Positions 7,581 to 16,093 of a DNA stretch of 64,000 nt are shown here, one piece after another. Position numbers and translations under genes: made by a program. Within the stretch, counting starts at the first letter, position 1. Each line of letters opens with the position of its first letter. The DNA is taken from positions 1-64,000 of the forward strand of contig JADKFE010000015.1 in NCBI GenBank assembly GCA_016717595.1. Direction: 5' to 3'. The notes below the pieces were generated by a model, which saw nothing but the letters and a program-made list of their open reading frames with translations, made no database searches and had not been told where the DNA came from. Origin of the DNA: Deltaproteobacteria bacterium (GTDB lineage: Bacteria; Myxococcota_A; UBA796; CAJQPC01).

Positions 7581-9095
7581 TCAGCCAAGCCGCGCCGCGA
7601 GAGACGCCGAGCGCGCGGCGAGGAGCTTCAGCACGCCCCGATCGTCCACCATCGGCTCAGGCGCCCAGATGCCGGGCAGGCTCTCCACCACAAAACTAGG
7701 CGGGAGCTTGAGCACCACGTCTTGTGGCGCGTGGCGCAACACGCCAAGGAGATCCATCCCCAGAGACTCGGCGCGCGCGGCCGTTCGGTCGTATCCTGGG
7801 CCCCCCCACGGCGGGTCGAGCACGAGGCCGTCGGCGGGGCTGTGGGCGATCACCTCTCGCGCGTCGGCGCAGACAAGCCGCACCTTGGACCCGAGGCCGT
7901 AGAGGCGCAGGTTGTGGCGCGCGAGCTCTAGGCGCCCGGCGTGGAGATCCACGGCGATGATCTGCGTCACCTCCTGGCGCCTCGCGAGGGCCAAGGTGAT
8001 GGCGCCGACCCCGCAGGTGCCGTCGATGACCACACCCGAGAGGCCGCGGACGAGCCGGTCGGCGAGGGCCTCGGGGGTGGCGGAGTAGAGCCCCTCCTCA
8101 TCCACCAAGACCCCCTCCTCCCAGCGGGAGAACAGGCGGCGGCGGCGAGTCGAGAGCGGCTCCCGATGCGGCGGGCGGCGCCCCACACGGATGGGTGGGC
8201 TCATCTGCACCTGCACGACCGCACCCCCGACGGAGACGCCGTGGATGAGGTGGCTCACCGCCCGAGCGCGGGCCGGGCTCACGAGGCCATCCGGGGGCAG
8301 CCAGAGGCGCGGCGAGAGCCACGGCGGGCCTCCTTCGAGCGTGACTCTCACCTGAGTCACGGCGCGGGTGAGGGCCTCGACGCTCTCTTTGGCCCAGATC
8401 TCCGCCCGGGGATCGTCGCCCAGGATGAGCTCCTCCAAGGCCCAGCGTAGGCGCGTGAGCTGCCAAGCCTGCTCGGCCAGCTCGCCGTCGAGGCCCTGGG
8501 CGTGGACATCAGCGAGCTCCTCATCGGCGAACCACGACGCGGCGACGAGGTCCACCGCGCGCCAGCCCGAGCCCATGGCCCGAGCGCCGCGCAGGCCCAC
8601 GACCCGGCCCCCCTCGGCCTCTCTCAGCCACGGCCCCACGGCGCCGCCGAGGCTCGGGCCCAGACGGGTCATTCCGCGCAGCGGCGTGGCCAAGAGGCGG
8701 TCCACGGCGCCGCGCTTGAGGCCCAGCTTCTTGAGCGCCCGCGCGGGATCGACCTGGCCGGGCAAGGCCTGGAGCAGCGCCCCTACCCGGCCCTCGACGA
8801 GGACCGGCGGCCCTTCAGGCCAGGCCAGCACCGCGGCCACGGCGTCCGCTGGGGGCGCTCCGACGGGCTCAATGAGCAGGCCCTCGTCGTGGGTGGCCAA
8901 GATCCGGGGTCGGGCCGGGTGCTCGCCCAGACGCGCCCAGCCCTCGCGCTCGGCGGTCACCCGCGCCCTGGGGCCGGGGATCCACAGGCCCTCGGCCACG
9001 GCGTAGCCGTAGAGCGGGCCGCCCGGCGGCAGGCCCAAGGGCCGCTGCGTCGCCCCCGAATCACGCCACGGCGGCGCCGAATCGCCCTCAGCCAC
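7581..9095 (-). CDS. TGS1-like class I SAM-dependent methyltransferase with a novel N-terminal region
   Basis: A 504-residue protein. The C-terminal 190 residues match the trimethylguanosine synthase (RNA cap guanine-N2 methyltransferase, PF09445) pattern. LFSRWEEGV and DEEGLYSATPE (about 321-341) precede motif I DGTCGVGAITLALA (358-371), then AVDLHAGRLELARHN, LYGL, and the active-site loop DPPWGGPGY (427-435). In TGS1 the Trp and the PP of the equivalent loop stack and orient the guanine. The first ~310 residues match nothing I recognise. It starts at GTG 9095, overlapping the PP2C stop by 8 bases. Bacteria have no m7G-capped snRNA, so the target is probably another RNA. The family call is firm; the substrate is unknown. 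Confidence 0.82.
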   Translation of the reverse strand: MAEGDSAPPWRDSGATQRPLGLPPGGPLYGYAVAEGLWIPGPRARVTAEREGWARLGEHPARPRILATHDEGLLIEPVGAPPADAVAAVLAWPEGPPVLVEGRVGALLQALPGQVDPARALKKLGLKRGAVDRLLATPLRGMTRLGPSLGGAVGPWLREAEGGRVVGLRGARAMGSGWRAVDLVAASWFADEELADVHAQGLDGELAEQAWQLTRLRWALEELILGDDPRAEIWAKESVEALTRAVTQVRVTLEGGPPWLSPRLWLPPDGLVSPARARAVSHLIHGVSVGGAVVQVQMSPPIRVGRRPPHREPLSTRRRRLFSRWEEGVLVDEEGLYSATPEALADRLVRGLSGVVIDGTCGVGAITLALARRQEVTQIIAVDLHAGRLELARHNLRLYGLGSKVRLVCADAREVIAHSPADGLVLDPPWGGPGYDRTAARAESLGMDLLGVLRHAPQDVVLKLPPSFVVESLPGIWAPEPMVDDRGVLKLLAARSASLAARLG

Positions 9096-9813
9096 GCCGC
9101 GCCGCGGCCATGGGGAAGCCGTAGGGGTTGTCTACGCGGCACACCACAAACGTCGCGTCATCGGGGACCGGCGCGGCGTGAAGTCGAGCGTGAACCTGCT
9201 CAATGAGGGTGGTGGGGTTGGCGTCGGCCTCCAAGAGCGCGGCGAGCTCCTCTTCGGGGACGACGTGCAGGAGCCCGTCGGTGGCGATGATGAACACGTC
9301 TTCAGGCTGGAGATAGAGCCGATCGAGGAACAGCGCGTGGCGGACCTGGCCGCCCATGCCGACATACGCCGCGAGCCCACGCCCGCGCACCTGCTTGGGC
9401 GTCAAGCGCGTGAGCTTGCCGCGCTGCCAGCGCAAGACCGCCGTGTCTCCGAGACAGAACACCCTGCCCTGCCCGGCGCTCATCCACAGGCCCGCCAAGG
9501 TGCACGCTGAAGACGTGGTCAGGCGCACTTGGGCGTCGGCGCTCTCGATCAGGTCGATGAGCAGCTCTTCGCTGGCGGCGCGGGAGCTGGTGAACAGCTC
9601 GGCGAGGGCCTCACAGGCGAGCTCTGCGGCGGCGAAGCCGTTTCCGGCGGAGGTGACGCCGTCCGCGGCGGCGTAGAGCACACCACGCCCCGCCTCACGC
9701 ACGACGAGGTTCCGCGCGTCGAGGAGCGCATAGCGGTCGTCGTTCAGGGCGTGGCCCGCGCCGCGACGGGTAATCGCGAGGGCGAGCCCCGCGCCGGTGC
9801 GGGGGGCGATCAT
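9088..9813 (-). CDS. PP2C-family protein Ser/Thr phosphatase
   Basis: A metal-dependent protein phosphatase of about 241 residues, cytosolic. Starting at ATG 9813 gives an N-terminus MIAPRTGAGLALAITRRGAG followed by HALNDDRY (metal-binding Asp motif), AAADGV (ADG motif), CLGDTAVLRW and IIATDGLL, in the order expected for PP2C/PPM. An in-frame extension upstream to 10095 crosses the divergent promoter region and lacks conserved sequence, so it was not used. The methyltransferase gene follows with an 8-base overlap. A Hanks-type kinase lies 4.5 kb downstream on the same strand, so the two may act on shared substrates; that is inference. Confidence 0.88.
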   Translation of the reverse strand: MIAPRTGAGLALAITRRGAGHALNDDRYALLDARNLVVREAGRGVLYAAADGVTSAGNGFAAAELACEALAELFTSSRAASEELLIDLIESADAQVRLTTSSACTLAGLWMSAGQGRVFCLGDTAVLRWQRGKLTRLTPKQVRGRGLAAYVGMGGQVRHALFLDRLYLQPEDVFIIATDGLLHVVPEEELAALLEADANPTTLIEQVHARLHAAPVPDDATFVVCRVDNPYGFPMAAARRG

Positions 9814-10000
9814 GTGCGGGAGGATACCTCGGTTCGACGCCCGCGGAGCGCCCTCTCTGCGACCCACCCCAAGATGCGCGGCGGCAGCGGACAGGGTGAG
9901 GGCAACACGCGGAACCGAATAGTATAGACTCTCTTCGACACGTTGGGCACCGCGCGGTCTGCACCCCCCGCGCGGCGCCAGGATCGAACCGGAGCGCGTA
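9814..10000. promoter_or_regulatory. Divergent intergenic region with -10-like element
   Basis: A 187-base gap between the divergent PP2C and AAA ATPase genes. On the plus strand TATAGA at 9923-9928 (or TAGTAT at 9920-9925) sits in a short AT-richer patch and could be the -10 element for the ATPase gene. No good -35 box is present 16-18 bases upstream, so the promoter call is tentative. Confidence 0.3.
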
Positions 10001-11617
10001 ATGCCTAGTCCGTTGAGCGAGTCCCTGCGGAGAGCCCTCCAGTCCCTCAACCAGCCGCAGCACGGCAACACGGATCCCCCCAAACACTCCTCCACCGATC
10101 TTGGCCAGGGCGCGGATTACATCGTCGGCATCGGCTCGGCCGGCGGCGCGAAGGGCAGGCCCGAGGACGACATCACGACCCTTCGTGAAGGATCCTACGA
10201 GGAGCAAGACGAGGAGTCGGACGACGAGCCCACCGACACCGACGTCGTGATGGACATCGCCCCGGCGCGCCCCCTCGCCTCACGCTTCATCGACCCGCCC
10301 CGCGCCTTTGAGCCCCAGCGGGTCGCCGAGGCGCCGCGCCCGATGATCAGCCTGCCGGTCTCCGGGCGGTTCCGCCCGCCCGAGCCCAAGACGCTGGAAG
10401 AGGCCGGCTTAGAGCCCGAGTTTGTGCAAGGGCTCATGGTGAAGTACCTCCTCGACCACCCCGGCGCCTCAGGCCGCACCATCGCCGGGGCCCTTGAGCT
10501 TCACCACCCCGCGCTCGCCGAGAGCTTTCAAGAGCTCAAAGACCGCAAGCTCGTCGTTCACAAGGGCTCGGCGGGCGTCGGCGACTTCCGCTACGACCTC
10601 AGCGAAGAGGGCCGCCGCATGGCCCAAGACCTACGAAAGGTCAGCCGCTACGTCGGCCCGGCGCCGGTCACCTTTGAGCAGTACAAGCTCAGCGTTCACG
10701 AGCAGTCCATCAGCCGCGAGGTGCCCCGGCTCTCCGACCTGCGGCGCGCCTTCGCCGATCTGCTCGTCTCCGACACCATGCTCCACCAGCTTGGCCCGGC
10801 GATCACCTCAGGCAAGGGCATGTTCTTGTTCGGCCCGCCGGGCAACGGCAAGACGTCGTTGGCCGAGCGCATCACCCGCGCCTTTGGCACCGCGGTGTAC
10901 CTGCCCCACGCCATCTTGATCGAGGGCATGATCGTCAAGGTCTTCGACCCGATGGTGCACGAGCGCATCGAGGAGGACGAGGGCCGCGCCGCCAAAGACC
11001 GCGCCGATGGCCGCTGGGTGAAGTGCCGTCGCCCCACGGTGGTCGTCGGCGGCGAGCTGACGATGGACTCCTTAGAGATGGACTACAACGAGAACACCGG
11101 CATCTGCGAGGCGCCGATTCAGGTGAAGGCCAACTGCGGCACCCTGGTGATCGACGACTTCGGCCGCCAGCGTATCGACCCCGCCACTCTGCTCAACCGC
11201 TGGATCGTGCCCTTAGAGAGCCGCTTCGACTTCCAGCGGATGCCCGATGGCCGCAAGATCCGCATCGCCTTCGACCCCCTGCTCATCTTCTCGACCAACC
11301 TCGATCCCAAAGACCTCTGCGACGAGGCGTTTCTGCGGCGTATCCCGTACAAGGTGAGCGTCGAGGATCCCGACGAGGGCGCGTTCAGAGCGCTGCTGCA
11401 CCACCAGTCGAGCCACATGGGCATGGAGCCCGACGAGGAGGTCTTTGACCACCTCATCTACACCTACTACCACCAGACCGGCCGTGCCTTCAGGTACTGT
11501 CATCCTCGTGACCTTCTGCTCCAGGTGCAGAACCAGTGCATCTTCCGCGAGACCCCGCTGCGCTTGACCCACGAGGCCATCGACGAGGCCGCGCTGCTCT
11601 ATTTCACCTTGCTCTAG
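10001..11617 (+). CDS. AAA-family ATPase with N-terminal winged-helix-like domain
   Basis: A 538-residue cytosolic ATPase. Residues 1-130 are mostly disordered and acidic. About 140-215 resemble a winged helix (GASGRTIAGAL...RRMAQDL). The ATPase core has Walker A GPPGNGKT (278-285), Walker B TLVIDDF (381-387), a sensor-1-like LLIFSTNLDP (428-437) and a basic pair RRIPYK (446-451) that could serve as the arginine finger. The start at ATG 10001 follows GGAGCG. The family occurs in Myxococcota but its role is not known to me. Context (PP2C divergent, MYXO-CTERM protein downstream) does not define one. The next frame opens within its last 80 bases. Confidence 0.82.
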   Translation: MPSPLSESLRRALQSLNQPQHGNTDPPKHSSTDLGQGADYIVGIGSAGGAKGRPEDDITTLREGSYEEQDEESDDEPTDTDVVMDIAPARPLASRFIDPPRAFEPQRVAEAPRPMISLPVSGRFRPPEPKTLEEAGLEPEFVQGLMVKYLLDHPGASGRTIAGALELHHPALAESFQELKDRKLVVHKGSAGVGDFRYDLSEEGRRMAQDLRKVSRYVGPAPVTFEQYKLSVHEQSISREVPRLSDLRRAFADLLVSDTMLHQLGPAITSGKGMFLFGPPGNGKTSLAERITRAFGTAVYLPHAILIEGMIVKVFDPMVHERIEEDEGRAAKDRADGRWVKCRRPTVVVGGELTMDSLEMDYNENTGICEAPIQVKANCGTLVIDDFGRQRIDPATLLNRWIVPLESRFDFQRMPDGRKIRIAFDPLLIFSTNLDPKDLCDEAFLRRIPYKVSVEDPDEGAFRALLHHQSSHMGMEPDEEVFDHLIYTYYHQTGRAFRYCHPRDLLLQVQNQCIFRETPLRLTHEAIDEAALLYFTLL

Positions 11618-12405
11618 TCCACCTCGCTCTGGGGGCTGGCGCCGCGGCGACGCTGCTCACCGCTCGGCCAGCGCTCGCCCAAGAGACCTGTGAGGTGGAC
11701 TGCCCTCGGGACGCCTGGTATTTCCGCGTCTACCCCGACGACGCCGCGCCGCGAAACCCAAGGATCTACCTGGGAACCCTCCCGGTGGATGAGCCCGATC
11801 CCGAGCCTCGGCTCTACAGCGTCTTTGACAGCGCCACCTGGCCCGGCACCCTCGAGGTGCTCGAGGGCGGCGGCCAGAAGGCGCTCTTTTACCAGGCGGA
11901 CGAGACGCTCACCCCAGACGCCAACTTCGGCGTCGAGGTGGGCGAAGACGTCTACCGCTTCTTGACCGGCGCCGAGGTCGACACCAGCCCGCCCACGGGC
12001 GGCGCCTTGACCAACCTCACGGCGTACCACCACGAGGGGCCGTGCACGACGGGCCCGCAGCTCAGCTTACTCGCCGAGATGAGCCTGGGCGTAGACGACG
12101 GCGGCCTCACCCTGTACGAGATCGAGCTCACCCGCGAGGACGGCGTCGTAGAGCGCCTCGTGACCTTACGCTCGGTGGTGTACCTCGGAGAGGGCGACTG
12201 CGTGGAGAACCTGCCCCTTGTGCCCGGCGAGCGCATCAGCGCCCGCAGCCGCGCCCTTGACTACGCAGGCGGCGAGAGCGCCTGGAGCGAGGTGTTTGAG
12301 GTGCGTGTGCCCCGCCGCGCCTGCGCCGCCGCCCCGGCCGCGCCGTCCTTTGGCGCCTTGGCCGTCGCGCTGGCCTTCGTGCTCCGCCGTCGCCGCCCCG
12401 AATGA
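11536..12405 (+). CDS. Exported hypothetical protein with MYXO-CTERM-like tail
   Basis: About 290 residues as an open frame from GTG 11536. A hydrophobic signal-like stretch (about residues 20-48, ending in RPALAQ) begins only near 11590, inside the overlap with the ATPase gene. No ATG, GTG or TTG exists between 11536 and the hydrophobic stretch. So either the long overlap is real, a CTG is used, or a base is missing. The mature part has Cys pairs and beta-rich sequence but no known domain. The C-terminus has the MYXO-CTERM layout: Cys (RRACAAAP), a hydrophobic helix, then RRRRPE. It is expected to be exported and processed at the cell surface. The stop overlaps the next ATG (ATGA). Confidence 0.7.
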   Translation: MHLPRDPAALDPRGHRRGRAALFHLALVHLALGAGAAATLLTARPALAQETCEVDCPRDAWYFRVYPDDAAPRNPRIYLGTLPVDEPDPEPRLYSVFDSATWPGTLEVLEGGGQKALFYQADETLTPDANFGVEVGEDVYRFLTGAEVDTSPPTGGALTNLTAYHHEGPCTTGPQLSLLAEMSLGVDDGGLTLYEIELTREDGVVERLVTLRSVVYLGEGDCVENLPLVPGERISARSRALDYAGGESAWSEVFEVRVPRRACAAAPAAPSFGALAVALAFVLRRRRPE

Positions 12406-13103
12406 GCGCCGAGTCCCCTCCCCGTCACGCCCTGGTCGTCGGCGGCGCCCGCGGGGTCGGCTTGGGGATCAGCGCGGCGCTGCTAGAACGGGGCTGGCGT
12501 GTCACCGTCGCCGGCCGCAGCCACCAGAGCCCCGCCCTGGAGGCCAAAGGCGCGGTCTGGCGCCGCTGCGACGCCGCCGACCCCGACCAGGCCCAGGCCT
12601 TGCTCACCGCCGCCGCGCCCTACGACGCCTTGATCATCGCCGCCGGGAGCGACTCTCGCCGCGGCCTGTTTGACGAGACCGCGGAGGGGTTCCGGGCCCA
12701 GCTCCGCGACAACCTCGACGTGGCGTTTCACCTCCTGCGCCTCGGCCTGCCTCCGCTCATGGCCCAAGGCTGGGGCCGCGTCTTGACCTTCACCCTCTCA
12801 ACGACCCACCGCCTGCAGCCGAGCCCACGCCTGCCCGCCCACGCCGCCGCCAAGGCCGCCCTGCTCTCGTTGACGCGCAGCGCCGCGTTTGAGGCCGGCC
12901 CCCACGGGGTCACGGTGAACGCCTTGGCCTTGGGGCACATCCAGACCGAGCACCAACACCACGACGAGCGCGCCCAGCGTGGGCCCACCCGGCGCCTGGG
13001 CACGGTGCAAGAGGTCGTGAGCGCCGCGCTCTTCCTGTTGAGCGACGAGGCGAGCTACATCAACGGCGCTGAGCTGCCCGTGAGCGGCGGCTACGGGGTC
13101 TGA
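12402..13103 (+). CDS. Short-chain dehydrogenase/reductase with His at the catalytic Tyr position
   Basis: A Rossmann-fold SDR of 233 residues. The nucleotide-binding motif is GGARGVGLG near the N-terminus, followed by AAGS (NNAG-like) and the catalytic Ser in FTLST. At the YxxxK site the sequence is PAHAAAKAAL: the Lys is present but Tyr is replaced by His. VNALALGHIQTEHQ and the C-terminal INGAELPVSGGYGV are typical of FabG-like classical SDRs. Activity may be altered or lost. The start ATG overlaps the upstream stop. The 3' end overlaps the convergent propeller gene by 13 bases. Confidence 0.85.
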   Translation: MSAESPPRHALVVGGARGVGLGISAALLERGWRVTVAGRSHQSPALEAKGAVWRRCDAADPDQAQALLTAAAPYDALIIAAGSDSRRGLFDETAEGFRAQLRDNLDVAFHLLRLGLPPLMAQGWGRVLTFTLSTTHRLQPSPRLPAHAAAKAALLSLTRSAAFEAGPHGVTVNALALGHIQTEHQHHDERAQRGPTRRLGTVQEVVSAALFLLSDEASYINGAELPVSGGYGV

Positions 13104-14062
13104 GGGCCCTCACCGAAGCGCTGCCAGAAGCGCCTCGTGGCCGCCTCGTACGCCCAGACCGGGCGTCCGCCCACCAGCACCCGGGCCGGGCCGAGGGCCA
13201 CGATGGGCGGCTCCCCCGAGATCGGCCGGGCGCCGCGGCGTCCCAAGGGGTGGCTCATCTTCCCGGCGAGGACCCCGTCTGCGCCCACAAAGGCGAAGCC
13301 GTCGAGGAGCTCGACCACGAGGCCCCCGGCGCTCGGCGTCAGCGAGGGCCGAAGCGGCGCGGCGCTGGGCAGGCTCAAGACGCCGTCGCCGAGGCCCCTC
13401 AAGCTGTAACGATCCCCAGCCTCTAGCCCCACGGTGACCCGGCGCCCGCCGAGGTTCACCACGGCGAGGGTCTGGAGGCCGTGAGGGCGCTCCACCGGGC
13501 CGAGGCCCCCCGACCAAGATCGCAGCGCGCCGTCTACGACGAGCCACAGCGTCTCGCCCACCCAGGCCGCGTCCGTGGCCCGAGCGCCGAGGCGCTCCAC
13601 GACGCCCTGGCCCTTGAGCAAGACGGCGTCATCCCAGGCGGTGTCCACCAAGGCCAAGGCGGGCCCGGGCCGCACCCGCACCCCCGGCGAGGCGACGAGG
13701 CCGGGCAAGGCCCAAGACGCCCCGCCCAGCCGCCACGCGCGCTCGGCGCCGAGACGCAAGAGGCCGTCGGGGAGCCACACGCAGGGGCCCACGACGCCGT
13801 CATCGACGACCGCCGCCGAGCCCTCCAGGGTGTGGCGTAGGCCATCAAAGGTGGCGAGCTGCGCCCCGTCGGGGGAGAGCGCCACCCCAGCGCCGCGCCC
13901 GGACCAGATTCGCTCCCCGCGCTCAACGTCGTACACCGCCGCCGCGCCGCCCTCCCAGGCCATCGCGGCGAGCCGACCGTCGGCGGAGGCGGCGAGGCTC
14001 AAGGGGCGGGGCAGCTCTGGCTTGAGCCCGACGAGGCCCAAAAACCAGTCTTGAACGCCCAT
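13091..14062 (-). CDS. Hypothetical beta-propeller (WD40-like) protein
   Basis: A 323-residue protein without a signal peptide. It has several repeating blade-like units such as SLAASADGRLAAMAWEG, AVYDVERGERIW and GVALSPDGAQLATFDG, which resemble WD40/quinoprotein propeller blades. The start was placed at ATG 14062 because TGATG there overlaps the fabZ stop by one base; a TTG three bases upstream is the alternative. It sits where lpxA usually follows fabZ in lipid A gene clusters. No enzyme motif is visible, so a scaffold or sensor role is plausible but unproven. Confidence 0.65.
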   Translation of the reverse strand: MGVQDWFLGLVGLKPELPRPLSLAASADGRLAAMAWEGGAAAVYDVERGERIWSGRGAGVALSPDGAQLATFDGLRHTLEGSAAVVDDGVVGPCVWLPDGLLRLGAERAWRLGGASWALPGLVASPGVRVRPGPALALVDTAWDDAVLLKGQGVVERLGARATDAAWVGETLWLVVDGALRSWSGGLGPVERPHGLQTLAVVNLGGRRVTVGLEAGDRYSLRGLGDGVLSLPSAAPLRPSLTPSAGGLVVELLDGFAFVGADGVLAGKMSHPLGRRGARPISGEPPIVALGPARVLVGGRPVWAYEAATRRFWQRFGEGPQTP

Positions 14063-14517
14063 CAAGCGCCCGGAGGGGGTTCGGCGGCGATGGTGGCCAA
14101 GACCTTGCCCGTGGCCACCCGCTGCCCGTCCACCTCCGCGCGGCAGTCAAAACGCCACACCCGCATCTTCTCGGCCTCTTTGACCACCTTCAGGCGCAGG
14201 GTGTCGCCGGGCATCACCGGGCGGCGGAACCGCAGCTCATCGAGGCCCATGAGGTAGACCTTGCCCCCGGCGGCCTCGGGGTGCGCGGCCAGGGCCACCA
14301 CGGCGGCCACCTGGGCGAAGGCCTCGGCGATGAGCACGCCCGGCATGATCGGCTGGCCCGGGAAGTGCCCGGCGAAGTGGGGCTCGTTGACGCTCACACA
14401 CTTCACGCCGACGGCGGACACCCCCGGCTCAAGCTCCTCCACCCGGTCGATCATCAAGAAGGGGTAACGGTGGGGCAGAAGGCGCATGATCGCGTGAATG
14501 TCGAGGGTCAAGCTCAC
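14062..14517 (-). CDS. fabZ: 3-hydroxyacyl-[acyl-carrier-protein] dehydratase FabZ
   Basis: A 151-residue hot-dog-fold dehydratase of fatty acid synthesis. It dehydrates 3-hydroxyacyl-ACP, the same pool used by LpxA and LpxD for lipid A. Signatures: LPHRYPFLMIDRV near residue 15 and the active-site segment HFAGHFPGQPIMPGVL with the catalytic His, then the Glu in AEAFAQ. Length and motif order are canonical. It overlaps lpxD upstream by 4 bases and the propeller gene downstream by one base, so it is part of the skp-lpxD-fabZ operon. Confidence 0.95.
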   Translation of the reverse strand: MSLTLDIHAIMRLLPHRYPFLMIDRVEELEPGVSAVGVKCVSVNEPHFAGHFPGQPIMPGVLIAEAFAQVAAVVALAAHPEAAGGKVYLMGLDELRFRRPVMPGDTLRLKVVKEAEKMRVWRFDCRAEVDGQRVATGKVLATIAAEPPPGA

Positions 14518-15569
14518 TCCTTCGTCTCGGTCTCGGCTTGGATCGGGCGGTGGGTCTGGGCCTCGATGGCCTCGACTCGGGCCTGGAGCTGGCGCAGGGC
14601 GCGGGTCAGCTCGGGCAGCTCTTCGGCCTCGCGGGAGGCGCGTAACCAGCGGCGGTGGTCATAGGCCGGCACCCCGGCGAGCTTGGCCCCGGCGGGGGCG
14701 TCTTGGGCGACCATGCTGTGCGCGGCCACGGTGACGCCGTCGCCGATCTCGAGGTGCCCCAAGATCGAGCTGCGCGCGGCCACGGTGACCCCGACGCCCA
14801 GGCGTGTGGAGCCCGCCACGCCTGAGTACGCCACGAGCACGTTGTGGGGCCCGATGGTGGCGCCGTGGCCGACCTGGCAGAGGTTGTCGAGCTTGGCGCC
14901 CTGTCGCACGGTGGTGACGCCCAAGGCCGCGCGGTCGACGCAGGTGTTCGCGCCGAGCTCGACGTCGTCCTCGATGACCACGCCGCCGACCTGGGGGATC
15001 TTGACGAGGCCCTCGCGGCTGGGCGCGAAGCCGAACCCTTCGCCGCCCACCACCGCGCCGGGGTTGAGCCACACCCGCGCGCCCAAGACGCAGCCCTCCA
15101 TCACCACCGCCCCGGGCATCAGGCGGCAGCCCGCGCCGAGGCTGGCCCCAGCGCCGACATAGGCCCCCGCCTGCAGCCAGCTCCCGGCGCCGACGACCGC
15201 GCCTTCGCCGACAAACACGAAGGGCTCCACCGTGACCCCTTCGCCGAGGCTCGCCAGGGGGGACACCGCCGCGCGGTCATCCACCCCAGGCGCGGGCCAG
15301 CGCGGCGGGGAGAACAAGGCCAAGGCCCGGGCGAAGGCCAAGTACGGATCGTCTACGCGGATGAGCGTTATGCCGGGGGCGCTCACCTCACGCTCAACGA
15401 GCACCGCCCCGGCGCGGGTGGCGCCGAGGTGCTTGCGGTAGCGCCGGTTGGCGACGAAGGCCAGCTCATCGGGCCCCGCCTCACGAAGATCGGCGACGCC
15501 GCGCAGAACAGCGTCACCCGGGCCGATCAGCTCACCGCCCAAGCGGAGCGCGAGCTGGGCGACGGTCAC
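14514..15569 (-). CDS. lpxD: UDP-3-O-(3-hydroxyacyl)glucosamine N-acyltransferase LpxD
   Basis: The third enzyme of lipid A biosynthesis. It transfers a 3-hydroxyacyl chain from ACP to UDP-3-O-acylglucosamine. The 351-residue protein has the N-terminal uridine-binding domain (LADLREAGPDELAFVANRRY-like, about 20-45) and then a left-handed beta helix of hexapeptide repeats. The catalytic His is in CQVGHGATIG. A C-terminal helical extension (ELTRALRQLQARVEAIE) is typical of LpxD. It overlaps skp by 4 bases upstream and fabZ by 4 bases downstream. Its presence implies that this organism makes LPS. Confidence 0.95.
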   Translation of the reverse strand: MTVAQLALRLGGELIGPGDAVLRGVADLREAGPDELAFVANRRYRKHLGATRAGAVLVEREVSAPGITLIRVDDPYLAFARALALFSPPRWPAPGVDDRAAVSPLASLGEGVTVEPFVFVGEGAVVGAGSWLQAGAYVGAGASLGAGCRLMPGAVVMEGCVLGARVWLNPGAVVGGEGFGFAPSREGLVKIPQVGGVVIEDDVELGANTCVDRAALGVTTVRQGAKLDNLCQVGHGATIGPHNVLVAYSGVAGSTRLGVGVTVAARSSILGHLEIGDGVTVAAHSMVAQDAPAGAKLAGVPAYDHRRWLRASREAEELPELTRALRQLQARVEAIEAQTHRPIQAETETKE

Positions 15570-16093
15570 TTCTTGACGGGGTGCGCCGCGTTGTAGCGCT
15601 TGACGACCTCATCGGTGATGTCGGTGCCGGGCTTGGCGTACAGCACCGTGCCTTGGCTCACCTCCAAGATGAGGTCGAGGTTCTTCTCTTTGCCGACCTG
15701 CTCCGCGGTGACCTTGAGGCCGGTCATCAGCCCCTCCATCGCCGAGAGGTAGGCCTCTTGCATCGCCATCTCGCTCGACTGGTAGAGCTGCTGGTACTTG
15801 GCGTTCATCTCGTACAGGCGGCGCTCGTAGTCTTGGCGCGCGGTGTCGGAGAGCACGGCGGCTTTGGACTGGTACTCCTGCTGGAGCGAGCGAAGATCAG
15901 CCTCAAGCTGCTCGATCTCCGCACGTTTGCCCTCCAACATCTTGTCGAGCCGGGCCTGCGCTTGTTTGCCCTCCTCGATCTCCTGGATCGCGCGGTTGTA
16001 GTCGATGGTCGCGACCTTGAAGTCGGCGGCCCAAGACGCAGGCGCGAAGGTCATCATCGCGACGAAGACAGCCATCAGGAGGCGGGTCAGCAT
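15566..16093 (-). CDS. skp: OmpH/Skp-family periplasmic chaperone
   Basis: A 175-residue periplasmic chaperone that holds unfolded outer-membrane proteins on the way to the BAM complex. The start at ATG 16093 is preceded by AGAGGA and opens a signal peptide (MLTRLLMAVFVAMM...SWAAD); an in-frame ATG at 16126 is less well placed. The mature protein starts KVATIDYNRAIQE, followed by a long charged coiled coil (QARLDKMLEGKRAEIEQLE...) and a C-terminal strand region, as in OmpH. It is first in the skp-lpxD-fabZ run, and an opposing exchanger gene separates it from bamA. Confidence 0.92.
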   Translation of the reverse strand: MLTRLLMAVFVAMMTFAPASWAADFKVATIDYNRAIQEIEEGKQAQARLDKMLEGKRAEIEQLEADLRSLQQEYQSKAAVLSDTARQDYERRLYEMNAKYQQLYQSSEMAMQEAYLSAMEGLMTGLKVTAEQVGKEKNLDLILEVSQGTVLYAKPGTDITDEVVKRYNAAHPVKK

